Positions 6,958 to 12,098 of a stretch of 16,097 nucleotides of DNA are shown here, piece by piece. Where the stretch lies: positions 1-16,097 of the forward strand of contig JALURH010000042.1 in assembly GCA_027017025.1 (NCBI GenBank), read 5' to 3'. Below the pieces are notes generated by a model. It did no database searches, was not told where the DNA came from, and saw nothing but the letters and a program-made list of their open reading frames with translations. Position numbers and translations under genes: made by a program. Source of the DNA: Thermofilaceae archaeon. Its GTDB lineage: Archaea > Thermoproteota > Thermoprotei > Thermofilales > Thermofilaceae. Position 1 is the first letter of the stretch; every line of letters begins with the position of its first letter.

Positions 6958-7014
6958 TGCGTCAGCTGGTTTGGTACTCGTCACATTTCTGCGTCGCATG
7001 CGTTCATCATCCCA
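6958..7014 (-). ncRNA. C/D box small guide RNA (2'-O-methylation guide)
   Basis: On the minus strand the elements run in canonical order: C box ATGATGA (7010-7004), a 12-base guide ACGCATGCGACG, D' CAGA (6991-6988), a 3-base spacer AAT, C' GTGACGA (6984-6978), a 12-base guide GTACCAAACCAG, and D box CTGA (6965-6962). Boxes C and D are perfect, D' and C' each differ by one base, and the 12-3-12 spacing is that of archaeal box C/D RNAs bound by L7Ae, Nop5 and fibrillarin. By the fifth-nucleotide rule the D guide would modify the U in target CUGGU and the D' guide the G in target CGUCG. I cannot name the targets. A CATATAG element (complement of 7028-7036) lies about 22-26 bases upstream and could be its promoter. 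Confidence 0.75.
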
Positions 7015-7035
7015 ATCTAGGCTACTCCACTATAT

Positions 7036-7097
7036 GGGCTCTGCAAAGGGGGAGGGACGTCACCCCTCTCTCCGGGGACAGCGTATCTTCATCGCCC
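7036..7097 (-). ncRNA. Weak second C/D-like element upstream of the sRNA
   Basis: On the minus strand, ATGAAGA (7092-7086) is followed by an 11-base guide, CGGA (7074-7071), a 7-base spacer, GTGACGT (7063-7057), a 13-base guide and CAGA (7043-7040). GGGC at 7097-7094 can pair with GCCC at 7039-7036 as a terminal stem. Guide and spacer lengths are less regular than in the neighbouring sRNA and no D box is perfect, so this may be coincidence. The rest of the 318-base alaX-PAC2 gap holds promoter-like AT stretches and the GGTG ribosome-binding sequence of the PAC2 gene. Confidence 0.22.
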
Positions 7098-7149
7098 CAA
7101 TTAGGTGGATTAATATCTATGAAAAAAGTTTTTCACCTGGGTGTAAGAT

Positions 7150-7911
7150 ATGGGGATAGTACACATTAATGAGATAAAAGGGTTTAAACTGAGGGAGGGT
7201 GTATTAATACAGGGGTTACCCGGCATCGGCCTCGTAGGGAAGATAGCGGTAGACTATATAGTTAGTGAACTCAACCTAGAGAAGGTAGCCGAGCTATACT
7301 CAGACGGTCTTCTCCTACCCATAGGTAATGCGGGGGTATTCATAGACGTTAGGGGAGTGCTAAAAGTTCCACGCTACGAGTTCTATATGCTGAGCACAAA
7401 GGAGAGGGACCTACTGTTCCTAGCTGGGGATGTCCAACCGGTAGGTTGGTCACAGTATGAAGTAGCAGAAAGAGTACTGGATTTCTTTATCTCAAAGGGT
7501 GGTGCAGAGGTGGTGGGCGTATGTGGAACAACTGCGGGGAGAGAGGGTGAAAAGGCAGTGTACTTTGCTGCAGATAGTAAAGATACAGCAGAGTGGCTCG
7601 AGAAGCTAGGTTTTAGGAGATCCATTGGTGGAACAATTACGGGTGCTTGCGGTCTACTACCAGCGCTAGCGTCTCTAAAAGGGCTCAAGGGATACGTACT
7701 TATGGGGACAACAATGCGCGCAGAGCCGGATCCAGAGGCGAGTAGGGAGGTTGTAAAAGCTCTATGCAAAATATTTGGGATAAAGGTGAGCCTGGAGCAC
7801 CTTGATACAATCATAGAGGAAGTAAGGAGGAAGCAAGCAGAGGCAGAGCGCCTAAGAAAAGAGTATGAGGAGAGAGCAAGGAGAGAAGGACTACCGGGCT
7901 ACTATGTTTAA
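7150..7911 (+). CDS. PAC2-family protein (proteasome assembly chaperone-like ATP-grasp-like domain)
   Basis: A 253-residue member of the PAC2 family, related to eukaryotic proteasome assembly chaperone 2 and the archaeal PbaA/PbaB proteins. PbaB-type proteins bind the proteasome through a C-terminal HbYX-like tail. The diagnostic N-terminal motif is IQGLPGIGLVGKIAVDYIV (about residues 20-38), followed by VPRYEFYML and a GGTITGACGLLPALASLKG core (about 162-180). Residues 212-245 are highly charged and helical (coiled-coil), and the protein ends GLPGYYV, a hydrophobic-Tyr-Tyr-Val terminus that could act like an HbYX proteasome-activating tail. GGTG at about 7140 precedes the ATG by six bases and fixes the start. 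The stop overlaps the end of the convergent TrmB gene by four bases. The family is sure; a proteasome-related role is inferred. Confidence 0.87.
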   Translation: MGIVHINEIKGFKLREGVLIQGLPGIGLVGKIAVDYIVSELNLEKVAELYSDGLLLPIGNAGVFIDVRGVLKVPRYEFYMLSTKERDLLFLAGDVQPVGWSQYEVAERVLDFFISKGGAEVVGVCGTTAGREGEKAVYFAADSKDTAEWLEKLGFRRSIGGTITGACGLLPALASLKGLKGYVLMGTTMRAEPDPEASREVVKALCKIFGIKVSLEHLDTIIEEVRRKQAEAERLRKEYEERARREGLPGYYV

Positions 7912-8651
7912 TACTGTTTAGGTGATTTCATCCTAAACTTGTACAAAGTGGTTACATAATCTTCACTCCATATGTGCTCAAAATAATCCACATATTCTCT
8001 AGCACCCTCAATAACTACCCCCCAAATTATTTTCTCCCCAACGACTGGGGCAAAAAAGACGGTGTTATCAACCACCGCCAGAAGGAAGGGAGAGGCAGGC
8101 TCAACATATCTGCCAACAGTAGGTGGAAGATCAAGTCCCCTGAGAAGAGGTAGACTCCCAATAACAACACGTAATTCAGCTCTCCTAGAAACATTTCTTA
8201 ACAGTTCCTTAACAGTATGCTCTAAAACCCCTGGAATAACGAGCCATACCCTAAATCCAGCTTCTTTGGCTCTCAAATATAAGATATCTAGGAAACTAGA
8301 GCTATCCTCAACCAAGAGGACACCTCTATAGCTCTTAATACGAAGCTCCAATTCCTCGAGAATACTCTCCCACATCTTAGTTTTTTCCCTAAACAATCGC
8401 CTAAGAGTATAGACAGCAGGCTCGGCAGTATAGCGCGCAGGTCTACCAACGATACGTGCAACAAGGCCTCTACGCATAAGACTCTTCAACACGGTATAAA
8501 TATGTGGTCTAGCAATACCAAGAGAATCACTAATCTCCGAAACTGTTAAAGCCCCTTTCTCGAGCAATAAGCCAAGCACATTAGCTTCTCTACCTGAAAA
8601 ACCGAGTTCACGTAGGAAGCCTCTAATACCTACATCAGACATTACTACCAT
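7908..8651 (-). CDS. TrmB-family transcriptional regulator
   Basis: A 247-residue archaeal TrmB-type regulator. Residues 10-75 form a winged helix-turn-helix: FSGREANVLGLLLEKGALTVSEISDSLGIARPHIYTVLKSLMRRGLV, with the recognition helix at ARPHIYTVLKSL, then a wing with RPARYTAEP. A short coiled-coil-like helix (about 88-110) leads to a C-terminal domain (about 112-240) of the TrmB sensor type, which in sugar-responsive members binds a maltose-like ligand; the ligand here is unknown. The start may be ATG at 8651 or Met4 at 8642. The TATA box at 8664-8671 would place initiation near 8641-8645, favouring Met4 and a leaderless mRNA. A 6-6-6 inverted repeat covers this point, suggesting autoregulation. 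Its regulon cannot be told from the neighbours. Confidence 0.85.
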   Translation of the reverse strand: MVVMSDVGIRGFLRELGFSGREANVLGLLLEKGALTVSEISDSLGIARPHIYTVLKSLMRRGLVARIVGRPARYTAEPAVYTLRRLFREKTKMWESILEELELRIKSYRGVLLVEDSSSFLDILYLRAKEAGFRVWLVIPGVLEHTVKELLRNVSRRAELRVVIGSLPLLRGLDLPPTVGRYVEPASPFLLAVVDNTVFFAPVVGEKIIWGVVIEGAREYVDYFEHIWSEDYVTTLYKFRMKSPKQY

Positions 8652-8671
8652 AAAGTAGTACAGTATATAAA
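8643..8671 (-). promoter_or_regulatory. Promoter of the TrmB gene with an overlapping palindromic operator
   Basis: The TATA box reads TTTATATA on the minus strand (8671-8664). Immediately downstream, TACTAC (8643-8648) and GTAGTA (8655-8660) form a perfect inverted repeat with a six-base centre, lying between the TATA box and the start codons. A protein bound there would block polymerase, so this is a good candidate operator for TrmB autorepression. The palindrome is seen directly; binding is inferred. Confidence 0.5.
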
Positions 8672-8686
8672 CAAAAACTTTTCCAG

Positions 8687-8742
8687 GGGTCGGCGGTGGG
8701 ACTCTATCCTCACCAATCAGGCGAAACCTCCCCCGTCATCCC
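8687..8742 (-). ncRNA. Candidate C/D box guide RNA (partly degenerate)
   Basis: On the minus strand: C-like ATGACGG (8739-8733), a 12-base guide GGGAGGTTTCGC, perfect D' CTGA (8720-8717), 3-base spacer TTG, C' GTGAGGA (8713-8707; one change), a 13-base guide, and D-like CCGA (8693-8690). GGG before box C can pair with CCC after box D. The G-A pairs and the C-G pair of each kink-turn are retained. TAATATTTTT (complement of 8766-8775) would start transcription near 8744, just upstream of box C. The layout matches the stronger sRNA at 6958-7014. The RNA would end just upstream of the TrmB promoter. Boxes C and D are imperfect, so confidence is limited. Confidence 0.38.
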
Positions 8743-8765
8743 AACAATAGGTATACCGTAGATAG

Positions 8766-8775
8766 AAAAATATTA
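8766..8775. promoter_or_regulatory. Possible bidirectional TATA element
   Basis: AAAAATATTA is AT-only and quasi-symmetric. Initiation 26 bases to the left fits the 5' end of the C/D candidate on the minus strand (about 8744). Initiation 26 bases to the right falls near 8796, just before ATG 8798 and the nested hairpin starting at 8801. Confidence 0.35.
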
Positions 8776-8800
8776 CCCACAGAACAATCCTAGTGGTATG

Positions 8801-8867
8801 GTTAGAAAGACGCTCAAGCATGTAGGACTGAACCAAAGTATACTACATGCATTAGGTGTTTCTAACA
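8801..8867 (+). repeat. Nested perfect inverted repeats with H/ACA-like geometry
   Basis: GTTAGAAA (8801-8808) pairs perfectly with TTTCTAAC (8859-8866). Inside it GCATGTAG (8818-8825) pairs perfectly with CTACATGC (8843-8850). Between the stems is an asymmetric internal loop (5' side about GCTCAA, 3' side about ATTAG), and the apical loop is 17 bases. On the plus strand an ACA at 8865-8867 lies 14 bases after the upper stem, the spacing expected between the pseudouridylation pocket and the ACA box of archaeal H/ACA RNAs. However, no clear kink-turn is seen in the apical loop, and the ACA would cost two pairs of the lower stem. A regulatory hairpin, or the end of a small mobile element, is also possible. 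Confidence 0.35.
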
Positions 8868-9089
8868 AAACCTCTATACTTGTTTTTAAATACTTCTTAA
8901 ATGCCTTTTGAAGCCATGTTTCCTTTGGAACCGCTTATACGATTATTTAAAATAACGCTTAAACAGCCACTAAAGAAAATATTTTCTCTAAGATATCATG
9001 GAGCAAAGCCGTGATACAAAAAACACTGGAGACCTATACAAGTAGGTAGACTCTCACCAATATAAGAACCAAAACATTGATAGAATACC

Positions 9090-9097
9090 AATAAATA
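9090..9097 (+). promoter_or_regulatory. TATA box of the small membrane protein gene
   Basis: AATAAATA is centred 26-27 bases before the GTG at 9120, which would make that GTG the first codon of a leaderless mRNA. This is the main support for the GTG start. Confidence 0.5.
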
Positions 9098-9119
9098 CCA
9101 CGAAGAAAATACATAAAGT

Positions 9120-9455
9120 GTGCTAGAGGAGCTTAAGCGATGGGAAAAACTGCATAAAACAGCTACCGAGAAACAGGATACACAGCTACTACAGCTACTA
9201 CTACAGCTAGCAGAGAAAAAATATAACTACTATACATCAACAGCACTTAATATCTCGGCAGTATACATAGTGGCTCTAACAATAATATTCCTCTCAACAG
9301 GTATACCGCCACTAAACATAACCCTAGGGACACTAGCTTTCACGACAATAACAAACATAACCGCAATATTAACCCTCACAGCACTAGCCCACTTATGGAA
9401 CAAAAAAATCCTACAAGCCTACAAAACACTGACACAAATAGTAGAACAAGCATAG
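9120..9455 (+). CDS. Small membrane protein with N-terminal coiled coil, two membrane helices
   Basis: A 111-residue protein that I do not recognise. Residues 1-36 are charged and heptad-like (LEELKRWEKLHKTA..., then QLLQLLLQLAEKK), suggesting a cytoplasmic coiled coil. Two hydrophobic helices follow at about 43-62 and 66-92, joined by a very short turn around STGIPPLNIT, so both ends should face the cytoplasm. The C-terminal part (HLWNKKILQAYKTLTQIVEQA) is again helical. The leucine-rich part is encoded by near-perfect repeats of ACAGCTACT (9182-9210). A GTG start is favoured by the TATA box at 9090-9097. It is the first gene of the A+C-rich plus-strand block, 70 bases before the thymidylate kinase gene. 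No function can be assigned. Confidence 0.65.
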   Translation: MLEELKRWEKLHKTATEKQDTQLLQLLLQLAEKKYNYYTSTALNISAVYIVALTIIFLSTGIPPLNITLGTLAFTTITNITAILTLTALAHLWNKKILQAYKTLTQIVEQA

Positions 9456-9525
9456 AAGTAAGCTACAGTTCTCTCCGAATCCACAAAATAGAAAATTCTC
9501 CCACAGATAGATACATTGGGTAGAA

Positions 9526-10278
9526 ATGCCTGAAACAATATTCTGCCCAAACTGTAGAAGGGATATAACAGCCAAGGTATACAAGACACCAACATTCACT
9601 GGAGAAATAATAATAGAGTACATCTGCCCCAAACACGGTACAATAAGGGTACGGAGACAGAAAATGAAGCTCCCAGAAAGAAAACCGCCCAAACAGGGAC
9701 TCTACATATCGATAGAAGGTATCGATGGCTCCGGGAAAACACTACACGCTAAACAGCTAGTAAAGTATCTAAGAGACAGAGGGTACCGAGTAATCCTCGT
9801 AAAACAACCATATGTAGGGGCGATAAAGGAGTACCTCTACAACCACCAGGTAGATCCCGACGCAGAAACCTACCTATTCGCAGCAGACAGAATAATACTA
9901 CACAAAGAAGTCATAAACCCAGCACTCCAACAGGGAAAAATAGTGGTCAGCGACAGATCAATATACACAAGCCTAGCCTACCAGGCGGCACAGGGAGTAG
10001 ATCCAGAATTCATCAAAGCAATAAACAGGAAAATACGCCTACCCGACAAAACTATACTACTAGACATACCTGCTGAAGAAGCACTAAAAAGAATCCAACA
10101 ACGCAAACAAAAAACAAAATACCAAACCAAGCAATTCCTGGAAAAAGCCAGGCAAAACTACATAAAACTAGCCCAGCAACACAAAAACAAAATATTGATC
10201 ATAGATGCAACAGCACCAGTACAGCAAGTCCAGAGAAAAATAAGAGAAACCATAGAACAGTTACTCAACAAACGATAG
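9526..10278 (+). CDS. tmk: Thymidylate kinase with an N-terminal zinc-ribbon extension
   Basis: A 250-residue protein with two parts. Residues 1-45 form a probable zinc ribbon with ligands C7, C10, C34 and H37 (CPNC ... CPKH). Residues 58-250 form a P-loop kinase of the thymidylate kinase family, which phosphorylates dTMP to dTDP for DNA synthesis: Walker A GIDGSGKT at 65-72, KQPYVG at 93-98 at the site of the usual E-P-G-G-T loop, AADR at 119-122, and VVSDRSIYTSLAYQ at 140-153 with the DRS motif. A basic Gln/Lys-rich lid follows (190-204). Normal thymidylate kinases are about 190-215 residues and lack the zinc module. The DR-(Y/H) and P-loop features make dTMP the best substrate guess, but the altered E-P-loop leaves other nucleotides possible. 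The coding strand is strongly A+C rich. Confidence 0.82.
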   Translation: MPETIFCPNCRRDITAKVYKTPTFTGEIIIEYICPKHGTIRVRRQKMKLPERKPPKQGLYISIEGIDGSGKTLHAKQLVKYLRDRGYRVILVKQPYVGAIKEYLYNHQVDPDAETYLFAADRIILHKEVINPALQQGKIVVSDRSIYTSLAYQAAQGVDPEFIKAINRKIRLPDKTILLDIPAEEALKRIQQRKQKTKYQTKQFLEKARQNYIKLAQQHKNKILIIDATAPVQQVQRKIRETIEQLLNKR

Positions 10279-10393
10279 GAAAAACGCGTGGATCACCTAG
10301 GTGGACCAACCATTACTAGTAGAACATATTCTCGACTATCATATCAAGGCAAAACTGATTACAAACTAGCCAGCAGATAACAAGGGTAAAACA

Positions 10394-10816
10394 TTGCTCG
10401 ACGACAAAGAATACAGCAGGTGGATAGATAGTGCAAAAAACACGCTGGCTTCAGCTAAACACGACCTAGAGGCAGGCTACTATAACTGGGCATGCTTCAA
10501 AGCCCAACAAGCAGCAGAATACGCCATAAAAGCCCTTCTCTGGGGCATAGGTAAACCCGAGTATGGACACGCACTAACACGGCTCATTAACAAAATAGGG
10601 AGGATACCTGATGAGGTCCAAGAAGCATGTGCTCGACTCGACAAATACTACACACTACCACGGTACGCCGATATGTGGAGCGAAGGTAGCCCCCACGAAT
10701 ACTACACCAAACGTGAAGCCCAAGAAGCAATATATTACGCAGAGCACATAATTAACTACGTAGAGTGTAGATGGAGATCCTTAAAGAAAGAAGAGAAGAG
10801 CAGCAGAGAAGAATAA
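10394..10816 (+). CDS. hepT: HEPN-domain protein (toxin half of a HEPN/MNT pair)
   Basis: A 140-residue all-helical HEPN protein (PF05168 type). The N-terminal signature is clear: WIDSAKNTLASAKHDLEAGYYNWACFKAQQAAEYAIKALL (about residues 10-49), followed by a His-containing turn (YGHALTRLI) and the C-terminal helix TKREAQEAIYYAEHIINYVE (105-124). HEPN toxins are RNases using an R-x(4-6)-H motif; I see no such motif at normal spacing (R90 and H101, or R107 and H118, are ten residues apart), so catalysis is uncertain. Several Tyr pairs (85-86, 103-104, 114-115) are notable because MntA-type antitoxins neutralise HepT by attaching AMP to tyrosine. The TTG start at 10394 gives a complete N-terminal helix. 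The antitoxin gene overlaps its end by 46 bases. Confidence 0.85.
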   Translation: MLDDKEYSRWIDSAKNTLASAKHDLEAGYYNWACFKAQQAAEYAIKALLWGIGKPEYGHALTRLINKIGRIPDEVQEACARLDKYYTLPRYADMWSEGSPHEYYTKREAQEAIYYAEHIINYVECRWRSLKKEEKSSREE

Positions 10817-11157
10817 AACTCGCAAAAGAGTTTATAGACCAAGTAGCTAAAAAACTAGGTCCAATAACCGCCGTAATCATAGGGTCAACTAGCAGAGGAG
10901 ACTTCAACAAGTGGAGCGACATAGACGTAATCATAATATCGGAGAACCTGCCTGAAAACCCCCTAAAACGCTTCGACAAACTAACACCCCATATAAGACC
11001 AGGCATAGAGCCTATACCCCTAAAACCAGCCGACGCCACAAGGCTTGCGAGGAAAAAAGCGCCTGTAACAAAAGAGATAATAAACGGAATAATCCTTAGA
11101 GACGACCTAAAAATAATACAGAAACTAAGAAACATATACACAACCTCAAAACAATAA
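10771..11157 (+). CDS. mntA: Minimal nucleotidyltransferase (MNT antitoxin partner of HEPN)
   Basis: A 128-residue protein of the MNT/MNT-like DNA polymerase beta superfamily. After a basic N-terminal helix (EILKERREEQQRRIKLAKEF), the core motif is IIGSTSRGDFNKWSDIDVII with G38-S39 and the metal-binding pair D50-x-D52, then a RNIYTTSKQ-type end. In HEPN/MNT toxin-antitoxin modules the MNT protein transfers AMP to the HEPN toxin and silences it, and the two form a complex. The 46-base overlap with the HEPN gene implies translational coupling. An ATG start at 10771 gives the whole N-terminal helix. Family and pairing are strong; AMP transfer is established for related modules but not shown here. 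Confidence 0.85.
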   Translation: MEILKERREEQQRRIKLAKEFIDQVAKKLGPITAVIIGSTSRGDFNKWSDIDVIIISENLPENPLKRFDKLTPHIRPGIEPIPLKPADATRLARKKAPVTKEIINGIILRDDLKIIQKLRNIYTTSKQ

Positions 11158-11233
11158 AACAGGAGAAACAAGAGCAAACAACCAAACAAAAACATACATT
11201 AACGTTCTAGCTAAGCTACATATTGGAAAAAAC

Positions 11234-11989
11234 ATGGAGAGATTCAACGAATACCTCAAGAACACAGATATATGTGAGCTCCTCCACGGGCTACCCCCCT
11301 CCTATATACAAACCATAATCAAACAAATCAAGCACTTCACCGAGAAGGAGGCTGGGAGAAGAGACCAAATAGTACTAAGCTACTTTGGCGAAAAAGGCGT
11401 AGAACACATAGTAAACACCGTAGCCAACTACCTACTATCACCACCCAAACCCAAGGAAGACACAAGGATACTGGACATAGGCGCTGGAAACGGCTTCTTT
11501 ACAACAAAAATCGCAGACAGAATACAGAAACACATACCCAACGCATCCTTCTACGCAGTCGACATAACACCAGCCATGCTCCAGGAACTAAACAGGAGAA
11601 CAAACAAGGTAACCTGCTTCCTAGGCGCAGCCGAAAACCTAACCAAAGCCATAAAACACGCCCAAAAATTCATGGACATCCCCGACAAATACGACGCAGC
11701 CTACTCAATCCTAACACTACACCACTGCACAGACATAAGGAAGGTCCTCAGAAACATGAAACAAGTCCTAAACAAAAACGGGAAAGCAATAATCATAGAC
11801 CTACACCAACACCCATATAGAGAATTCAGAGAGGAAATGGGGGACATACACCTAGGATTCAAGCCGGAACACATAGTAGAAACAGCCAAAAAATTCTTCA
11901 CCCATGTCTCCATAGAGAAAATACCTGGAACACGCTGCCAATGCACCCAGAGAACAGTACAACTATTCGCCGCATACCTAATACCCTGA
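11234..11989 (+). CDS. Class I SAM-dependent methyltransferase
   Basis: A 251-residue Rossmann-fold methyltransferase. Motif I is RILDIGAGNGFFTTKIADRI (78-97) with the DIGAGNG glycine loop. The acidic end of strand 2 is YAVDITPAM (108-115). Motif post-II is GAAENL (131-136), followed by YDAAYSILTLHHC (153-165) and the strand-5 helix KVLRNMKQVLNKNGKAIIIDL (170-190). An N-terminal helical extension of about 70 residues precedes the fold, and a C-terminal RCQC (234-237) sits near the end. UbiE/small-molecule methyltransferases have this plan; the substrate cannot be deduced. Only 76 bases separate it from the MNT gene, and a TTGGA sequence precedes the ATG. It may be co-transcribed with the HEPN/MNT pair, but nothing shows functional linkage. 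Codon use is A+C rich as in its neighbours. Confidence 0.78.
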   Translation: MERFNEYLKNTDICELLHGLPPSYIQTIIKQIKHFTEKEAGRRDQIVLSYFGEKGVEHIVNTVANYLLSPPKPKEDTRILDIGAGNGFFTTKIADRIQKHIPNASFYAVDITPAMLQELNRRTNKVTCFLGAAENLTKAIKHAQKFMDIPDKYDAAYSILTLHHCTDIRKVLRNMKQVLNKNGKAIIIDLHQHPYREFREEMGDIHLGFKPEHIVETAKKFFTHVSIEKIPGTRCQCTQRTVQLFAAYLIP

Positions 11990-12066
11990 AACATTATAGC
12001 CACACCGGCAATAACGCCAAACAGCAACAAAAATACTACCAAACAGTAGTACCAATCCCAACAACC

Positions 12067-12074
12067 AATTAATA
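12067..12074 (+). promoter_or_regulatory. TATA box of the FBP aldolase/phosphatase gene
   Basis: AATTAATA is centred about 29 bases before the ATG at 12099, so transcription would start around 12096 and the mRNA would be almost leaderless. An out-of-frame ATG-CCA-TGA at 12094-12102 would be included only if initiation is slightly earlier. Confidence 0.45.
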
Positions 12075-12098
12075 CCCCGGGAAACTTACTAACATGCC

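Larger units (their letters stand above)
8652..9119. other. 468-base spacer with RNA-like elements and short ORFs, no confident gene
   Basis: This spacer between the TrmB gene and the small membrane protein gene holds several structures listed separately. It also has two short plus-strand ORFs. The first is 37 codons from ATG 8798 to 8911. The second is 37 codons from ATG 8901 to 9014 (or from ATG 8916). Each has a TATA-like element suitably placed upstream (8766-8775 and 8883-8892). They are in different frames and could be tiny leaderless genes or the remains of one gene broken by a frameshift; I recognise neither. A further hairpin pairs TATCATGG (8994-9001) with CCGTGATA (9009-9016) using one G-T pair. 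TATA-like sequence for the next gene lies at 9090-9097. Confidence 0.4.

Noticed and set aside
7048..7077. G-rich run facing a C-rich run that might form a hairpin or G-quadruplex
   Set aside because: Pairing needs bulges, and G-tracts are not four well-spaced runs; it is mentioned only as part of the weak C/D candidate.
6971..7159. 62-codon plus-strand ORF in the alaX-PAC2 spacer
   Set aside because: It runs antisense through the C/D sRNA boxes, has odd composition, and overlaps the start of the PAC2 gene.
10294..10303. Perfect palindrome CACCTAGGTG between tmk and hepT
   Set aside because: Ten bases is too short to be meaningful alone, and no matching copy or TATA context was noticed.
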